DNA of 46,646 nt from Candidatus Nanoarchaeia archaeon (GCA_028279045.1 JANQSZ010000013.1:1-46646); one strand, 5' to 3'. Positions 18,292 through 28,157 are shown, counted from the stretch's first letter. Notes: generated by a model from the sequence alone, not told the origin. A program made the numbers and translations.

Positions 18292-19650
18292 ATGAAAGTA
18301 GTCAATCCAGCAACAAACGAACAAGTAAAGGAATATCCTGATCATTCTGAAGACGATGTAAATGAATTGCTAGAAAAAGCAGAAGCAACATTCCAGACTT
18401 GGAAAGATGTTCCTCTCTCCCAGAAAAAGGAACTCATGCTGAAAGCTGCAGACTTGCTACGAGAAAGAAAAGCACAGTATGCAGAAATAATGACTATTGA
18501 AATGGGGAAACCAATTTCTCAAGCAGAATCAGAAGTAGAAAAGTGTGCATGGGTCTGTGAGTATTACGCAGAGAACGCAGAACAATTTCTCGAAGACGAG
18601 ATCGTAGATGCAGATACAACAAAGAGTTTTGTCGCCTTCGAACCGATCGGCGTTGTTCTCGCAGTCATGCCTTGGAACTTCCCATTCTGGCAAGTGTTTC
18701 GATTCGCAGCTCCTGCATTGATGGCAGGGAATGTCGGTGTGCTCAAGCATGCAAGCAACGTTCCTGGTTCAGCATTAGCAATTGAAGAAGTGTTCCGCGA
18801 CGCAGGTTTCCCCGATAATGCATTCACAACATTGCTTATTTCATCAAAGCTTGTTGACAACGTTATCAATAACGACATTGTAAAAGCAGTTACTCTAACC
18901 GGATCTGAATACGCCGGTAGCAAAGTTGCTGAATCCGCAGGTAGAAACATCAAGAAAACCGTTCTTGAGCTGGGCGGAAGCGATCCTTTCATTGTATTAG
19001 CTGATGCTGACATGCCAACCTGTGTGCAAACAGCAGCAAATGCCCGCATGATTAACACCGGGCAAAGTTGTATTGCCGCAAAAAGATTCATTGTCGTGAA
19101 GTCCCGCTTGCAAGAGTTCGAGCAAGCGTACGTTGACTTGTTCAGCAAGTACAAAGTAGGCGATCCAATGGATGCTGAAGTTGATGTAGGTCCGATGGCA
19201 CGTTCTGATTTGGTAGATGAGCTAGACAAACAAGTGCAAGATTCTGTTTCTCAAGGTGCGCGAGTGCTCATCGGCGGTAAACGGCCCGATATGCCTGGTG
19301 CGTTCTACGAGCCAACTATCGTCACCGATGTTACTCCCGACATTACTATTGGCCACGAGGAAACATTCGGCCCTGTAGCAGCAATCATTCCTGTTGAAGA
19401 TGAAGAAGAAGCGATTAAAGTTGCGAACTCTTCTCGTTTCGGATTAGGAGCCAGCCTATGGACAAAAGACAAAGAGAAAGGAGAGCGCCTTGCAAGAAGG
19501 ATAGAGTCCGGCTCAGTGTTTGTAAACAGCATGGTAAAGTCTGATCCCCGTCTTCCATTCGGCGGAATTAAGAAATCTGGATACGGTCGTGAACTTTCTT
19601 ATTACGGTATGAAGGAGTTTCTGAATATCAAAACGATCTGGATCAATTAG
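18292..19650 (+). CDS. NAD(P)-dependent aldehyde dehydrogenase (succinate-semialdehyde dehydrogenase-like)
   Basis: PIGVVLAVMPWNFPFWQ, LELGGSDPFIVLADAD, NTGQSCIAAKRF catalytic Cys, HEETFGPVAAI. Strong SD-like taggaggg just upstream. Confidence 0.9.
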   Translation: MKVVNPATNEQVKEYPDHSEDDVNELLEKAEATFQTWKDVPLSQKKELMLKAADLLRERKAQYAEIMTIEMGKPISQAESEVEKCAWVCEYYAENAEQFLEDEIVDADTTKSFVAFEPIGVVLAVMPWNFPFWQVFRFAAPALMAGNVGVLKHASNVPGSALAIEEVFRDAGFPDNAFTTLLISSKLVDNVINNDIVKAVTLTGSEYAGSKVAESAGRNIKKTVLELGGSDPFIVLADADMPTCVQTAANARMINTGQSCIAAKRFIVVKSRLQEFEQAYVDLFSKYKVGDPMDAEVDVGPMARSDLVDELDKQVQDSVSQGARVLIGGKRPDMPGAFYEPTIVTDVTPDITIGHEETFGPVAAIIPVEDEEEAIKVANSSRFGLGASLWTKDKEKGERLARRIESGSVFVNSMVKSDPRLPFGGIKKSGYGRELSYYGMKEFLNIKTIWIN

Positions 19651-19877
19651 GGTTTCATATGCACGTGAAACGGTTCTTCGTATTCTGAAGTAGGTCGCAG
19701 CCCAACCATTCTGAATAAGAAATTAGTCATGACAATGAACGCCGAAGCAATCAGTATGAATTTCGCAACGTCTGGCCTGCCGGTGAAGTACAGCATGAAC
19801 CCAAACATCATCAACAGCACGCCGAACATCATGCCAAACAGCGTTCGCATGTTGACAGCCATGGTATACGATCCCAT
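19647..19877 (-). CDS. Small two-TM membrane protein (76 aa)
   Basis: Internal methionine of the 125-aa ORF: MGSYTMAVNMRTLFGMMFGVLLMMFGFMLYFTGRPDVAKFILIASAFIVMTNFLF. The upstream part of that ORF is a tRNA gene. Confidence 0.55.
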   Translation of the reverse strand: MGSYTMAVNMRTLFGMMFGVLLMMFGFMLYFTGRPDVAKFILIASAFIVMTNFLFRMVGLRPTSEYEEPFHVHMKP

Positions 19878-19927
19878 ACCACTATCACCACAAAGAGACA
19901 ATTTAAAGGTATCGTTGAAAGAAAAGC

Positions 19928-20038
19928 TAGCCCCGCGCGGATTCGAACCGCGGTCACCACCTTTCTCCAATCGGAGAGCTTCGAGGCTCTGCCGAGAATG
20001 CCAAAGGGTAGTATGATTGGCCACTACACCACGGGGCT
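19928..20038 (-). tRNA. tRNA-Gln (anticodon UUG) with 38-nt intron at 37/38 (intron 19963..20000)
   Basis: Minus strand AGCCCCG...CGGGGCT acceptor stem with discriminator A, T-arm CGCGG-TTCGAAT-CCGCG, anticodon stem CTACC/GGTGG, loop CUUUGG^...^A. Removing 38 nt leaves 73 nt. Confidence 0.9.
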
Positions 20039-20129
20039 GTACTTCTAAAAGAGTTAGGAGCCTTTTTTAAAGGTTATGCACTCGCCAGGTGCAGACAAGG
20101 TTTATATCGCTTGAAATCTTTCATTGAGC

Positions 20130-21353
20130 ATGGCTTCCAGGCTCGCAAAATGTCTTACGTGTGCAAACACGTTCATTGTCAAGCATATCGGCGAGACTAT
20201 GTGCCAGGATTGCTTGGCAAGTCTCGTCTCGTTCAAAAACACGAAACTAAAGGAGAATTTCTTTGGTGATTCACCAGCCCCTTTCATCGGCCGCTTTGGC
20301 TACCCAAACGTAAACGTAGGCGTTTTATCTCCTGGTATGTCTGAAGAAAATTCTTGGCAGTATGATTCTCCGTCACACTGGGTTTCCTCTCACAAGTCAA
20401 TTCCTGAAATAGCCAGGATGCGTGCCGGCCTCATTAATTCCAGAACAAAAGTTGATATCAAAAGCCATCAAAAGATGACCGACATCGCTCAGGAGGTTGC
20501 AATGGCTTCCAAGCCAGTAGAAATCGAAGTCGGACTAAAAAAGAAACCAACATTCAAGATGAACTGGGAGCAGTACAGCGCTCCAATGGGGCCTGCTGCA
20601 CAAATTAAGAAAGTTGACATCACTTCCAATCCAAAAATCCACACAAAAGTCGAAAAAGTTTTCTCAGATACAGATCTGAAAGCTGCTGAGGGAGTAAATT
20701 ATCTCTATGGTTCTGGTTTCGAGCCATACAATTTAAGTCGCATGTTATCCGTCGGTACGATGGGCATTGGAAAGAACCGTAAGCTAGTGCCAACGCGCTG
20801 GTCCATTACCGCAACTGACGACATCATCGGAAAACAAATAATCAAAGAAGTCAAAGACTATCCTGAAGCTGATTATCAAGTTTTCACTGGAAATTACTTT
20901 GGTAACTACTACGTTATCATGTTGTTTCCAGAAAAATGGAGTTATGAACTCTATGAGACATACGCCAAACCAGGTCAGCAGCACGAAATCTGGTCTGATT
21001 ACGAGCCGTACCAAGGCAGAAAGAACTATGCTGATAATACTGCAGGCGGTTACTACGCAGCGCGCATCTCAATTCTCGAGCAGCTCCAAAAAATGAAACG
21101 CCAGGCATCAGTACTAGCTCTGCGTTTTGTTACCGACGAGTATTCTATGCCCCTAGGCGTATGGGTAGTTCGAGAAGCAGCGAAGAAAACAATGCAGCAG
21201 AAGCCGATTGCGTTTGCTAGTAGAGAATTAATGCTGAAGTTCGCAGAAAACTACGCAAAGAAGAAGTTCGGCTACGACATCATTCCTTTCTTCAAGAAAA
21301 GTTACTTACTCAAGTACGTTACTCAGCAGAAGAAGCTGTTTGAGTACGCGTAA
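20130..21353 (+). CDS. nreA: Archaeal DNA repair protein NreA-like (N-terminal zinc finger, C-terminal PIP-like motif)
   Basis: CLTCANTF...CQDC; FGDSPAPFIGRFGYPNVNVGVLSP; GSGFEPYNLSRMLSVGTMGIGKNRKLVPTRWSITATDDIIGKQ; C-term QKKLFEYA. TATA-like tttatat at about 20101. Confidence 0.85.
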   Translation: MASRLAKCLTCANTFIVKHIGETMCQDCLASLVSFKNTKLKENFFGDSPAPFIGRFGYPNVNVGVLSPGMSEENSWQYDSPSHWVSSHKSIPEIARMRAGLINSRTKVDIKSHQKMTDIAQEVAMASKPVEIEVGLKKKPTFKMNWEQYSAPMGPAAQIKKVDITSNPKIHTKVEKVFSDTDLKAAEGVNYLYGSGFEPYNLSRMLSVGTMGIGKNRKLVPTRWSITATDDIIGKQIIKEVKDYPEADYQVFTGNYFGNYYVIMLFPEKWSYELYETYAKPGQQHEIWSDYEPYQGRKNYADNTAGGYYAARISILEQLQKMKRQASVLALRFVTDEYSMPLGVWVVREAAKKTMQQKPIAFASRELMLKFAENYAKKKFGYDIIPFFKKSYLLKYVTQQKKLFEYA

Positions 21354-21657
21354 ATTCTACGTTAACAGAGATGAGCAAGGTATCTCCATCATATGATTCA
21401 AAAGTGTATGAATGTCTGCCTTCGTCTTCACCGTGGTAAGCAACACACCTGTTTCTTTTAGGTAAGAGGTTTTCAGCAACGAAAGTGTGCGGTGACCAAC
21501 CGAATCCTGTTCCGAAATCCATGAAATACCCTTTTTCCGGGTCAAATATCTGATATTGCGCTTCTAATCGAGGTTCTGCGCGAAGATGTGCCAAGAAATC
21601 ATCCAGTGCTTCTTCAAAACCCACTTCAACTTGTCCTATGTTCTGGCTACTTTGCAT
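21319..21657 (-). CDS. Hypothetical protein (112 aa)
   Basis: Intact ORF between convergent nreA and upstream alaS; overlaps both. No recognised family. Confidence 0.5.
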   Translation of the reverse strand: MQSSQNIGQVEVGFEEALDDFLAHLRAEPRLEAQYQIFDPEKGYFMDFGTGFGWSPHTFVAENLLPKRNRCVAYHGEDEGRHSYTFESYDGDTLLISVNVEFTRTQTASSAE

Positions 21658-24145
21658 TTTCCAATTCTTCCTTAAACCGCTTCACCGTCTTCACAAGGTG
21701 TTCCGGCTGCGTCTTCAGAATTTCTGCAGTTCGAGCAAGAACGTCGCCGTCAAATTCTGAAACAGATTCCAATTCGTAGCTATCAATTTGTTTTTTCTTC
21801 TTGACAGCTTTCTTCCACTTACCAAATAATTCTTCAGCTCGTGCTGGTATTTGTGCTGGCTCGCAATTCAGCAGTTCAGCAAGTTCTTTAACCAAGTCAT
21901 CTTGGCCAGCAGCAACCTTCTCTGCTGCGTCTCCTGCCGTATATTCAATACGTACAATACCATCTTGTACTTTGCTACTCTTCAAAATAGTGATCGTTCC
22001 GGTCTCTCCTGTTCGATTCAGGTGTGTTCCCCCACACGCTTCAACATCTTCACCTTCAATATTCACAATACGCAGTTCTTTTCCCGGTACTACAGGTCCT
22101 TGATACACCGTAAATCCATATTCATCCTCAACTTCGTTCCTCGGAATGAATGATTTTGTAATCGGAACATTTTTCTTCACAATTTCATTACTTCTGCGTT
22201 CAATTTCTCGCAGTTGTGTTTCCGAGAGCGGCTCATAATGCGTAATGTCAAGTCGAGCTTTCTCTGGGAACTTTGCAGCACCAGCTTGCCACGCATGGTT
22301 TCCTAAGTATTCACGTACAACTCCATTCACAATGTGCGTTGCCGTGTGATTCTGTGTCAATTGCTTCCTTCTTTCAGCATCAACCAGTCCTTGCACAGCA
22401 TCTCCAACACCAAACTTTGGCTCATCTTCAAGTTTATGCAGCACAACGGCTCCTTGTTTGATAACATCAACAACTTTCTGGCCATTAAGCGTTCCAGTGT
22501 CATGCTGCTGTCCTCCGCTCGTCGGGAAAAAGTAGCTCTGATCAAGTGCAACCCAAGTATCAACAATGCCAAGAACCACAGCTGTAAATTCGGGCGCTTT
22601 CCAGTCTTGATAGTAAAGTGATTTTGTTGCATCTACTTCGATAGGAATCTTCTCTTTCTTCTTTGTTTGCGTAGCTTGCTCTAACTGTTCATGTCTCTCA
22701 GCTACCAATGCATAAAAATTGTCAGGAACATCAACTTTCACTCCTTGTTTTGCTCCTTCATCCTTAATGACATCAGGACTAATACCGTTGCTATCATACA
22801 ATTCTACGAGCATCTCGTTCGTAATTTCTTTCTGAACAACTCTCTTGACAAGATCTGCTCCGCGTCGTCGAGTTTCAGCAAACTTCTTCTCCTCAACACC
22901 AATAATTTTCCGAACATCGTCAAGGTTCAAGCTCAATTCTGGGAAAATTGGTTTCAAATAATCAGCATGCCATTCGCACACATCAGATAAATCAACATCC
23001 CAGTTGTTCTTCTGAATGAATTGCAATGCTCTTCTCAGCAGCATTCTCAAATTATATCCGCCGCCAGTATTACTCGGCAATAATCCATCAGATAACGCAA
23101 CCAGCAACGTTCGTGCGTGTTCTCCAACAGAATATACTTGCGAAAGAGGCAGTACTTGTTGTCTCAAATCTTCAACAGGCATGTTCATTTTCCGAGCCAC
23201 TTCTTGCCAAGTCTTGTTAATGTCATCAACTTCATCCACATTCAGGTAAGATGAGTACGGTAAGAATTTGCGGATAACAGCGTCATCCGGTTTAACACCA
23301 GTAATATCATACAGTTTCTTTGATACCGTCGGGAATGTGCTTTCATAACTTGTACTTGCTCCTTTCGTAAACCAAGCGTTTCGTTCGTGCCCCATTCCCA
23401 TGTCCAGCACTTTCAGTTTCAATTCCTTGTAAGAATCCCCAGTAACTTCATAACGCGTGTACACTTGATTACCAAGCTCTAACCCGCGGCTAAAATATTC
23501 CATGCACGGTCCGAAGTTTCCTCCGCCAGCCCACGCATCTTCGTGATACTTGACTTCGTCTCTCGGTAACCCTAGACCTTTAATCAACCAATGATGAATA
23601 TCCTCGAAATATTTGCGCTGATCCCATTTCTCCGGCGGCATAAATGCATGCTGCCCAATCATAACAAAACCAGTGTAGTGAGCTCCAGTAATACCTACAT
23701 TATCAATATCGTTAAAGCGCAAACTAAATTGCGGTACAACCAAAGGATTTGCAGGCGGCGCTACCTCTCCTGAAACAACATAGGGTTGAAAGTTGTAGAT
23801 ACTTGCCTGCACAAAATCAGTGTCTTCACGCCATCGCGCAGCAACAGGATAACGTTTGATCGGTTCGTATCCGCGTTGCTCAAAAAATTTAGCAAACGTC
23901 TTCCATGTCTGAATATAATCAAGTTCGTTCTTAGCAGGGCTGTCTCCAATAAACCCAAAGCCACCGCTACAAGATGGATCTCCGCACACATCGGTGTCTT
24001 CAATACTCCAGAAGTACGTGTCGCAGTTCTTGCACGTGTGTCGAGAATACCCTTCCTGCTTCAAAACATCCACAGCAAAGTATTCTTCAGGATTCTTCGA
24101 TGCTTTCTCCTTCAGCATCTTCTTCAGTTCTTTATCAGTTGGCAT
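21647..24145 (-). CDS. alaS: Alanyl-tRNA synthetase (archaeal type)
   Basis: CGDPSCSGGFGFIGDSPAKNELDYIQTWKTFAKFFEQRGYEPIKRYPVAARWREDTDFVQASIYNFQPYV; FPTSGGQQHDTG; QNHTATHIVNGVVREYLG; EDVEACGGTHLNRTGETG. Confidence 0.97.
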   Translation of the reverse strand: MPTDKELKKMLKEKASKNPEEYFAVDVLKQEGYSRHTCKNCDTYFWSIEDTDVCGDPSCSGGFGFIGDSPAKNELDYIQTWKTFAKFFEQRGYEPIKRYPVAARWREDTDFVQASIYNFQPYVVSGEVAPPANPLVVPQFSLRFNDIDNVGITGAHYTGFVMIGQHAFMPPEKWDQRKYFEDIHHWLIKGLGLPRDEVKYHEDAWAGGGNFGPCMEYFSRGLELGNQVYTRYEVTGDSYKELKLKVLDMGMGHERNAWFTKGASTSYESTFPTVSKKLYDITGVKPDDAVIRKFLPYSSYLNVDEVDDINKTWQEVARKMNMPVEDLRQQVLPLSQVYSVGEHARTLLVALSDGLLPSNTGGGYNLRMLLRRALQFIQKNNWDVDLSDVCEWHADYLKPIFPELSLNLDDVRKIIGVEEKKFAETRRRGADLVKRVVQKEITNEMLVELYDSNGISPDVIKDEGAKQGVKVDVPDNFYALVAERHEQLEQATQTKKKEKIPIEVDATKSLYYQDWKAPEFTAVVLGIVDTWVALDQSYFFPTSGGQQHDTGTLNGQKVVDVIKQGAVVLHKLEDEPKFGVGDAVQGLVDAERRKQLTQNHTATHIVNGVVREYLGNHAWQAGAAKFPEKARLDITHYEPLSETQLREIERRSNEIVKKNVPITKSFIPRNEVEDEYGFTVYQGPVVPGKELRIVNIEGEDVEACGGTHLNRTGETGTITILKSSKVQDGIVRIEYTAGDAAEKVAAGQDDLVKELAELLNCEPAQIPARAEELFGKWKKAVKKKKQIDSYELESVSEFDGDVLARTAEILKTQPEHLVKTVKRFKEELENAK

Positions 24146-24181
24146 CGTAACACAAATCAGAACACGATTTATATAGGTTTC

Positions 24182-24541
24182 TTAGGAATTCAGCGTTTGT
24201 TCAACAAGAGCACCGATTTCTCCAAGGTCAGTCGGTTTCTCATAAAAGGGAACTCCAAGGCTGGCAAACTCTTTTGCAGCTGCCTCATTGGCAGAAGTCC
24301 AGGCCATAATGGGTGGGTGATTTTCTTGCGCCACAACATAAGTCGCGAATTCAACGCCTCCCATTCCCGGTGGCATACTAACATCAGTAACAATAACGTC
24401 AAAAGTTCCTGATTCGAGTTCGCTAATGCCTTCGTCGCCGTTTCTCACTCGTGTAACGTCATATCCTTCTCCTCTGAGAACAATTGAGAAGCTACTTGCA
24501 ACATAGTCAACGTCTTCCAATAAGAGCACTCGTTTCATCAT
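24182..24541 (-). CDS. Stand-alone response-regulator receiver (CheY-like) domain protein
   Basis: RVLLLEDVDYVASSF, phospho-Asp FDVIVTDVSMPPGMGGVEF, AWTSAN, Lys in YEKPTDL. Confidence 0.85.
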   Translation of the reverse strand: MMKRVLLLEDVDYVASSFSIVLRGEGYDVTRVRNGDEGISELESGTFDVIVTDVSMPPGMGGVEFATYVVAQENHPPIMAWTSANEAAAKEFASLGVPFYEKPTDLGEIGALVEQTLNS

Positions 24542-24589
24542 AAAAGGTAACCAACCACGCTTTAAATAATTTGAGAATAGACACGATTG

Positions 24590-24609
24590 AGCACTGGCAA
24601 GCCAGTGCT
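24590..24609. repeat. Perfect inverted repeat/hairpin AGCACTGGC-AA-GCCAGTGCT
   Basis: 9-bp arms, extended by CACGA/TCGTG (24582-24586 / 24611-24615). A third copy of GCCAGTGCT is at 24687-24695. Confidence 0.7.
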
Positions 24610-24693
24610 GTCGTGCTAGGGGGTGTTAGGTGTACTCATTTCCATTAACCTCCCAAATAAAAAGGCTTACGAGCTCCTGTCCAGTGGCCAGTG

Positions 24694-25071
24694 CTACAAC
24701 AGTTCTAGAACAATCTCCTTAATCTGATCCCGCGCACTTGCCAAGGATCCCATCGCATGATACGGATCATCCACATGCTTCACAACGGTTTTTTCTTTCG
24801 GCAGTTGGTCTGCGATTCCTTCATCAAAGCAAACAATCACGTCTGCCATGTCTGTCATCTCCTGTGTGATCTGATCCGAAGAATGATGCGAAATGTCGAT
24901 ATCAATATCCTGCATCGTATGAATCACTTCTGGGATCACGTATCCATGCCGCTGCACACCAGCGCTGATTGCCTTCTTACTCTCATCAGTATTGTAGTGA
25001 TTGAAGAACCCTTCAGCCATTTGGCTCCGCATCGCATTGCCGATACACACAAACAGGTAGATCATACACAC
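24694..25071 (-). CDS. Low-molecular-weight protein-tyrosine-phosphatase / arsenate reductase-like protein
   Basis: CIGNAMRS (CX5R P-loop) near the N-terminus and VDDPYHAMG general-acid Asp motif. Confidence 0.8.
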   Translation of the reverse strand: MCMIYLFVCIGNAMRSQMAEGFFNHYNTDESKKAISAGVQRHGYVIPEVIHTMQDIDIDISHHSSDQITQEMTDMADVIVCFDEGIADQLPKEKTVVKHVDDPYHAMGSLASARDQIKEIVLELL

Positions 25072-25140
25072 ATCTCACGCTCAGGCATATATAAGGATTG
25101 CCGCTGAAAAGCTTTTAAATGAGAAATCTTTCCACAGCGT

Positions 25141-26865
25141 ATGAAGAACAAAGAGGTGGCTGATCTTCTCGAGCAGATTGCTGACATTCTAGAGATACAA
25201 GGCTCCAAATTCAAGCCTATTGCATACCGCCGCGCAGCTAATCAAATAGAGCGTTTGCAAGAGCCGATTGAAGAAATTGCAAAGCAAGGCAAGCTCAAAG
25301 ACTTGCCAGGTGTTGGCGTTGCGATCGCTGAAAAAACCAGTGAGTTTCTCGAACTCGGCCGTTCACCCTATCTCGAGGATTTGAAAGATGAAGTTCCTGC
25401 AGGCTTACTCGATTTGCTGGAAATCCCAAGTCTCGGCCCGAAGCGCGTCAAACTTTTACATGATAAGCTCAAGATTAAAGATCTTCACGATTTAGAAATT
25501 GCGTTAGAAAAAAACAAGATAAGAAAACTTGCTGGTTTCGGTGAAAAGTCCGAAGCAGACATCAAGAGCGGGCTTGAACTTGTTCAACAAGGAACCGACA
25601 GAACGCTCTTCGGTTACGCATTACCAATCGCAGAAGAAATCAAAGAATTCTTACAAAAGCGTAAAGACATTGCTGCCGTCGACATTGCCGGCTCATTGAG
25701 AAGAAGAAAAGAAACCATCGGCGATATCGACATTCTTGTTTCCGCTCTAAAATCAGAGCAGATTATGAAAGCATTCTGCGAAAGGAAAAACGTTCAGCGT
25801 ATTCTGGCAAAAGGTAAAACAAAGTCCAGCGTACTTCTAGACAACAACATGCAGGTTGATTTACGCGTCGTCTCTCCAGAAAGTTACGGCGCAGCGCTGC
25901 AATACTTCACCGGCAGCAAAGAACACAACGTTGTCATGCGCGAAATAGCCAAAGAGAAAGGATTCAAGCTCAACGAGTATGGTTTGTTCAAGAAAACAAA
26001 CGATAAAGTTGTGGCTGGCAAGACAGAAGAAGAGATTTATGAAAAGCTTGGCCTTCCGATTATACCGCCGGAGATTCGTCAAAATTCAGGTGAATTCCTT
26101 GCTGCAAAACGAAAGAAACTCCCAAAACTCATCGGCTACGGCAGCGTCAAAGGAGATTTACACACCCACACGAGTTTAACTGACGGCGCCAACACGCTAA
26201 AAGAAATGGTTGCTGCTGCAAAGAAACTCGGAAGACAATACATCGCAATCACAGATCATTCTCCTTCAGAACGCGTTGCTAACGGTCTTCCGGTTGAAAA
26301 ATTACTACAGCACGTTAAGAACATACGCGCGCTCGATAAAAGAGAAAAAGGAATTAGAATCTTGGCAGGAGCCGAAGTCAACATTCTTGCCGACGGACAA
26401 CTTGATTATGATAACGATGTGCTCCGCAAGCTCGATATTGTCATCGCATCTGTCCATTCGCGTTTCAAATCGGCAGAAGATGAAATGACAGATCGTATTA
26501 CGAACGCTCTCGAAAACAAATACCTTGATATTCTCGCGCATCCTACAGGAAGACTAATCTACAAACGCGAACCATACCAAGTAGATATGCGTCGTGTGTT
26601 TGATGTTGCAACAGAACGCGATGTTTATCTTGAAATCAACGCAAGTCCTGAACGTACTGATTTGAAAGATGTTCATATTCGTCAAGCTAAAGAACATGGT
26701 TGTAAATTCGTTATTAACACAGATTCGCATTCAACTGCATCCCTTGCTAATATTGAGTTTGGCATTGGCACTGCACGTCGAGGATGGTGCGAGCAAAAGA
26801 ACGTTGTAAACACTGCAACCGCTGCTCAATTACATAAGCACTTTAAGAAGATCGATGAAGAGTAG
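25141..26865 (+). CDS. polX: PolX-type DNA polymerase/3'-5' exonuclease (PolX + PHP domains)
   Basis: Hh[31 protein letters not shown] and VDLRVV catalytic Asp; PHP motifs [44 protein letters not shown]. Confidence 0.95.
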   Translation: MKNKEVADLLEQIADILEIQGSKFKPIAYRRAANQIERLQEPIEEIAKQGKLKDLPGVGVAIAEKTSEFLELGRSPYLEDLKDEVPAGLLDLLEIPSLGPKRVKLLHDKLKIKDLHDLEIALEKNKIRKLAGFGEKSEADIKSGLELVQQGTDRTLFGYALPIAEEIKEFLQKRKDIAAVDIAGSLRRRKETIGDIDILVSALKSEQIMKAFCERKNVQRILAKGKTKSSVLLDNNMQVDLRVVSPESYGAALQYFTGSKEHNVVMREIAKEKGFKLNEYGLFKKTNDKVVAGKTEEEIYEKLGLPIIPPEIRQNSGEFLAAKRKKLPKLIGYGSVKGDLHTHTSLTDGANTLKEMVAAAKKLGRQYIAITDHSPSERVANGLPVEKLLQHVKNIRALDKREKGIRILAGAEVNILADGQLDYDNDVLRKLDIVIASVHSRFKSAEDEMTDRITNALENKYLDILAHPTGRLIYKREPYQVDMRRVFDVATERDVYLEINASPERTDLKDVHIRQAKEHGCKFVINTDSHSTASLANIEFGIGTARRGWCEQKNVVNTATAAQLHKHFKKIDEE

Positions 26866-26898
26866 GATTTATATAGAATCAGCGTTGAGCTCTACCAC

Positions 26899-27624
26899 AT
26901 GGTAAAACCGTTACCTCTTGCAAGCCAGACAATTGGTGTAGCAAATAAACAAATTGCGCAATCTTGGGAGAAGTTCTGCATTTTTATTGGTTCAAAAGAG
27001 CTTGATAGAAGAAAAAACTGGTTGACCAAGGAAGACCTTGACAATTTGCGTAAGGTTGTCAAGAAAGGCGACATTATTCTTACAGCACAATACCGAACAA
27101 TTGGTTGGGCCACATTAATTCGTGACATTACCAATCACGCAACGTACTATGCAGGTAATGACGAGATTATACACGCACGCCACGGCGGCGTCCAAGCACA
27201 GTCTCTAGAGTGGCTCGCTGGATACTACGACGGTTTCTTTGTTCTCCGGATGAAAGATTACGAGAAGAATAAAGAGCTCATTCCAAAGATTGATGAATGG
27301 ATTCGGGATCGTTTAGGAGCAGATTATAATTACGCATTCAAAGAACGTGAAGATAGTTTTGTCTGCACCCAGTTCATTAACGATGCATATCGCCAAGCAG
27401 GCTATGATACGAACTTAACGTCGTTCGAACGCCCACAAAAAATGAAAAAAGTGCCCCTTCTCGGCATACTCAAAGCTGCAAAGTTTCTCACCGAGGGAGA
27501 ATTCGATGTTATTTTGATGTCACACAGCTACATCAAGGACAAAAAAGAGATTCTTATTCAAGTTCCTCAACAGAAAAAACGATTAAAACGGTTCTTGTTC
27601 AGAGCAAACCTTCAACTAAAATAA
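26899..27624 (+). CDS. Permuted NlpC/P60 (YiiX/YebB-like) papain-fold putative hydrolase
   Basis: GDIILTAQYRTIGWATLIRDITNHATYYAGNDEIIHARHGGV (His) and EREDSFVCTQFINDAYRQAGYD (Cys) in circularly permuted order. Confidence 0.7.
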   Translation: MVKPLPLASQTIGVANKQIAQSWEKFCIFIGSKELDRRKNWLTKEDLDNLRKVVKKGDIILTAQYRTIGWATLIRDITNHATYYAGNDEIIHARHGGVQAQSLEWLAGYYDGFFVLRMKDYEKNKELIPKIDEWIRDRLGADYNYAFKEREDSFVCTQFINDAYRQAGYDTNLTSFERPQKMKKVPLLGILKAAKFLTEGEFDVILMSHSYIKDKKEILIQVPQQKKRLKRFLFRANLQLK

Positions 27625-28157
27625 GCGCTGCCTGCTTTTTTGATTTCCGCTGCTAACTTTTTCGTTCTCCTAACAACTGCGCTCCCAAGTTCTTTTTCAT
27701 AGCGATCATAAACATCCTGCAATGTTCTCTCGTCATATCCAAACACCAAACTATCTGCTAAGCAGACGATCTTTTGTTCGATTGTTCGCGGCATGTATTC
27801 TTTCGCTGGCATGCCAAGTTTCTTTGCTTCGCCTTTGGTAATACCCGATCCGGTATGCCGTTCGCAAACAAGCGCATGTTTAGGAAGTTTTTCTTCTCGA
27901 AGCAAGTCAGCGCCGTAATTTCCATGCAATATTCCTGCTCTCGGCCTGGACGGTGGATATTCTAGCCGACCAATGTCATGCAGAATACTTGCTGTTGCTA
28001 AAAAAGTTGTATCGGCTTTGGTGCCTTTCGCCAGTTTCAGCGCTACGTCTTTGACAGCAAGTCCATGTCGCAATACTACGCGATATGAAACCATGTTAGG
28101 AGAATATTTCTTCAAAACGCGTTGTGCACGTGCCTCAGTAAGATGTTCGGTAACCAT
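27612..28157 (-). CDS. HD-domain phosphohydrolase
   Basis: VSYRVVLRHGLAVKDVALKLA...FLATASILHDIGRLEYP...RAGILHGNYGADLLRE...CERHTGSG. Confidence 0.85.
   Translation of the reverse strand: MVTEHLTEARAQRVLKKYSPNMVSYRVVLRHGLAVKDVALKLAKGTKADTTFLATASILHDIGRLEYPPSRPRAGILHGNYGADLLREEKLPKHALVCERHTGSGITKGEAKKLGMPAKEYMPRTIEQKIVCLADSLVFGYDERTLQDVYDRYEKELGSAVVRRTKKLAAEIKKAGSAYFS

Noticed and set aside
18564-19229. 221-aa minus ORF antisense to aldehyde dehydrogenase
   Set aside because: The + strand gene has clear catalytic motifs; the antisense protein has no recognisable features.
19729-20016. 95-aa + strand ORF (…APRGFEPRSPPFSNRRASRLC…)
   Set aside because: Its C-terminal part is an antisense reading of the tRNA-Gln gene and the rest is antisense to a small membrane protein.
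19878-20024. N-terminal 49 residues of the 125-aa minus ORF (…GDRGSNPRG…)
   Set aside because: This is translated tRNA sequence; the protein more likely starts at 19877 or 19862.
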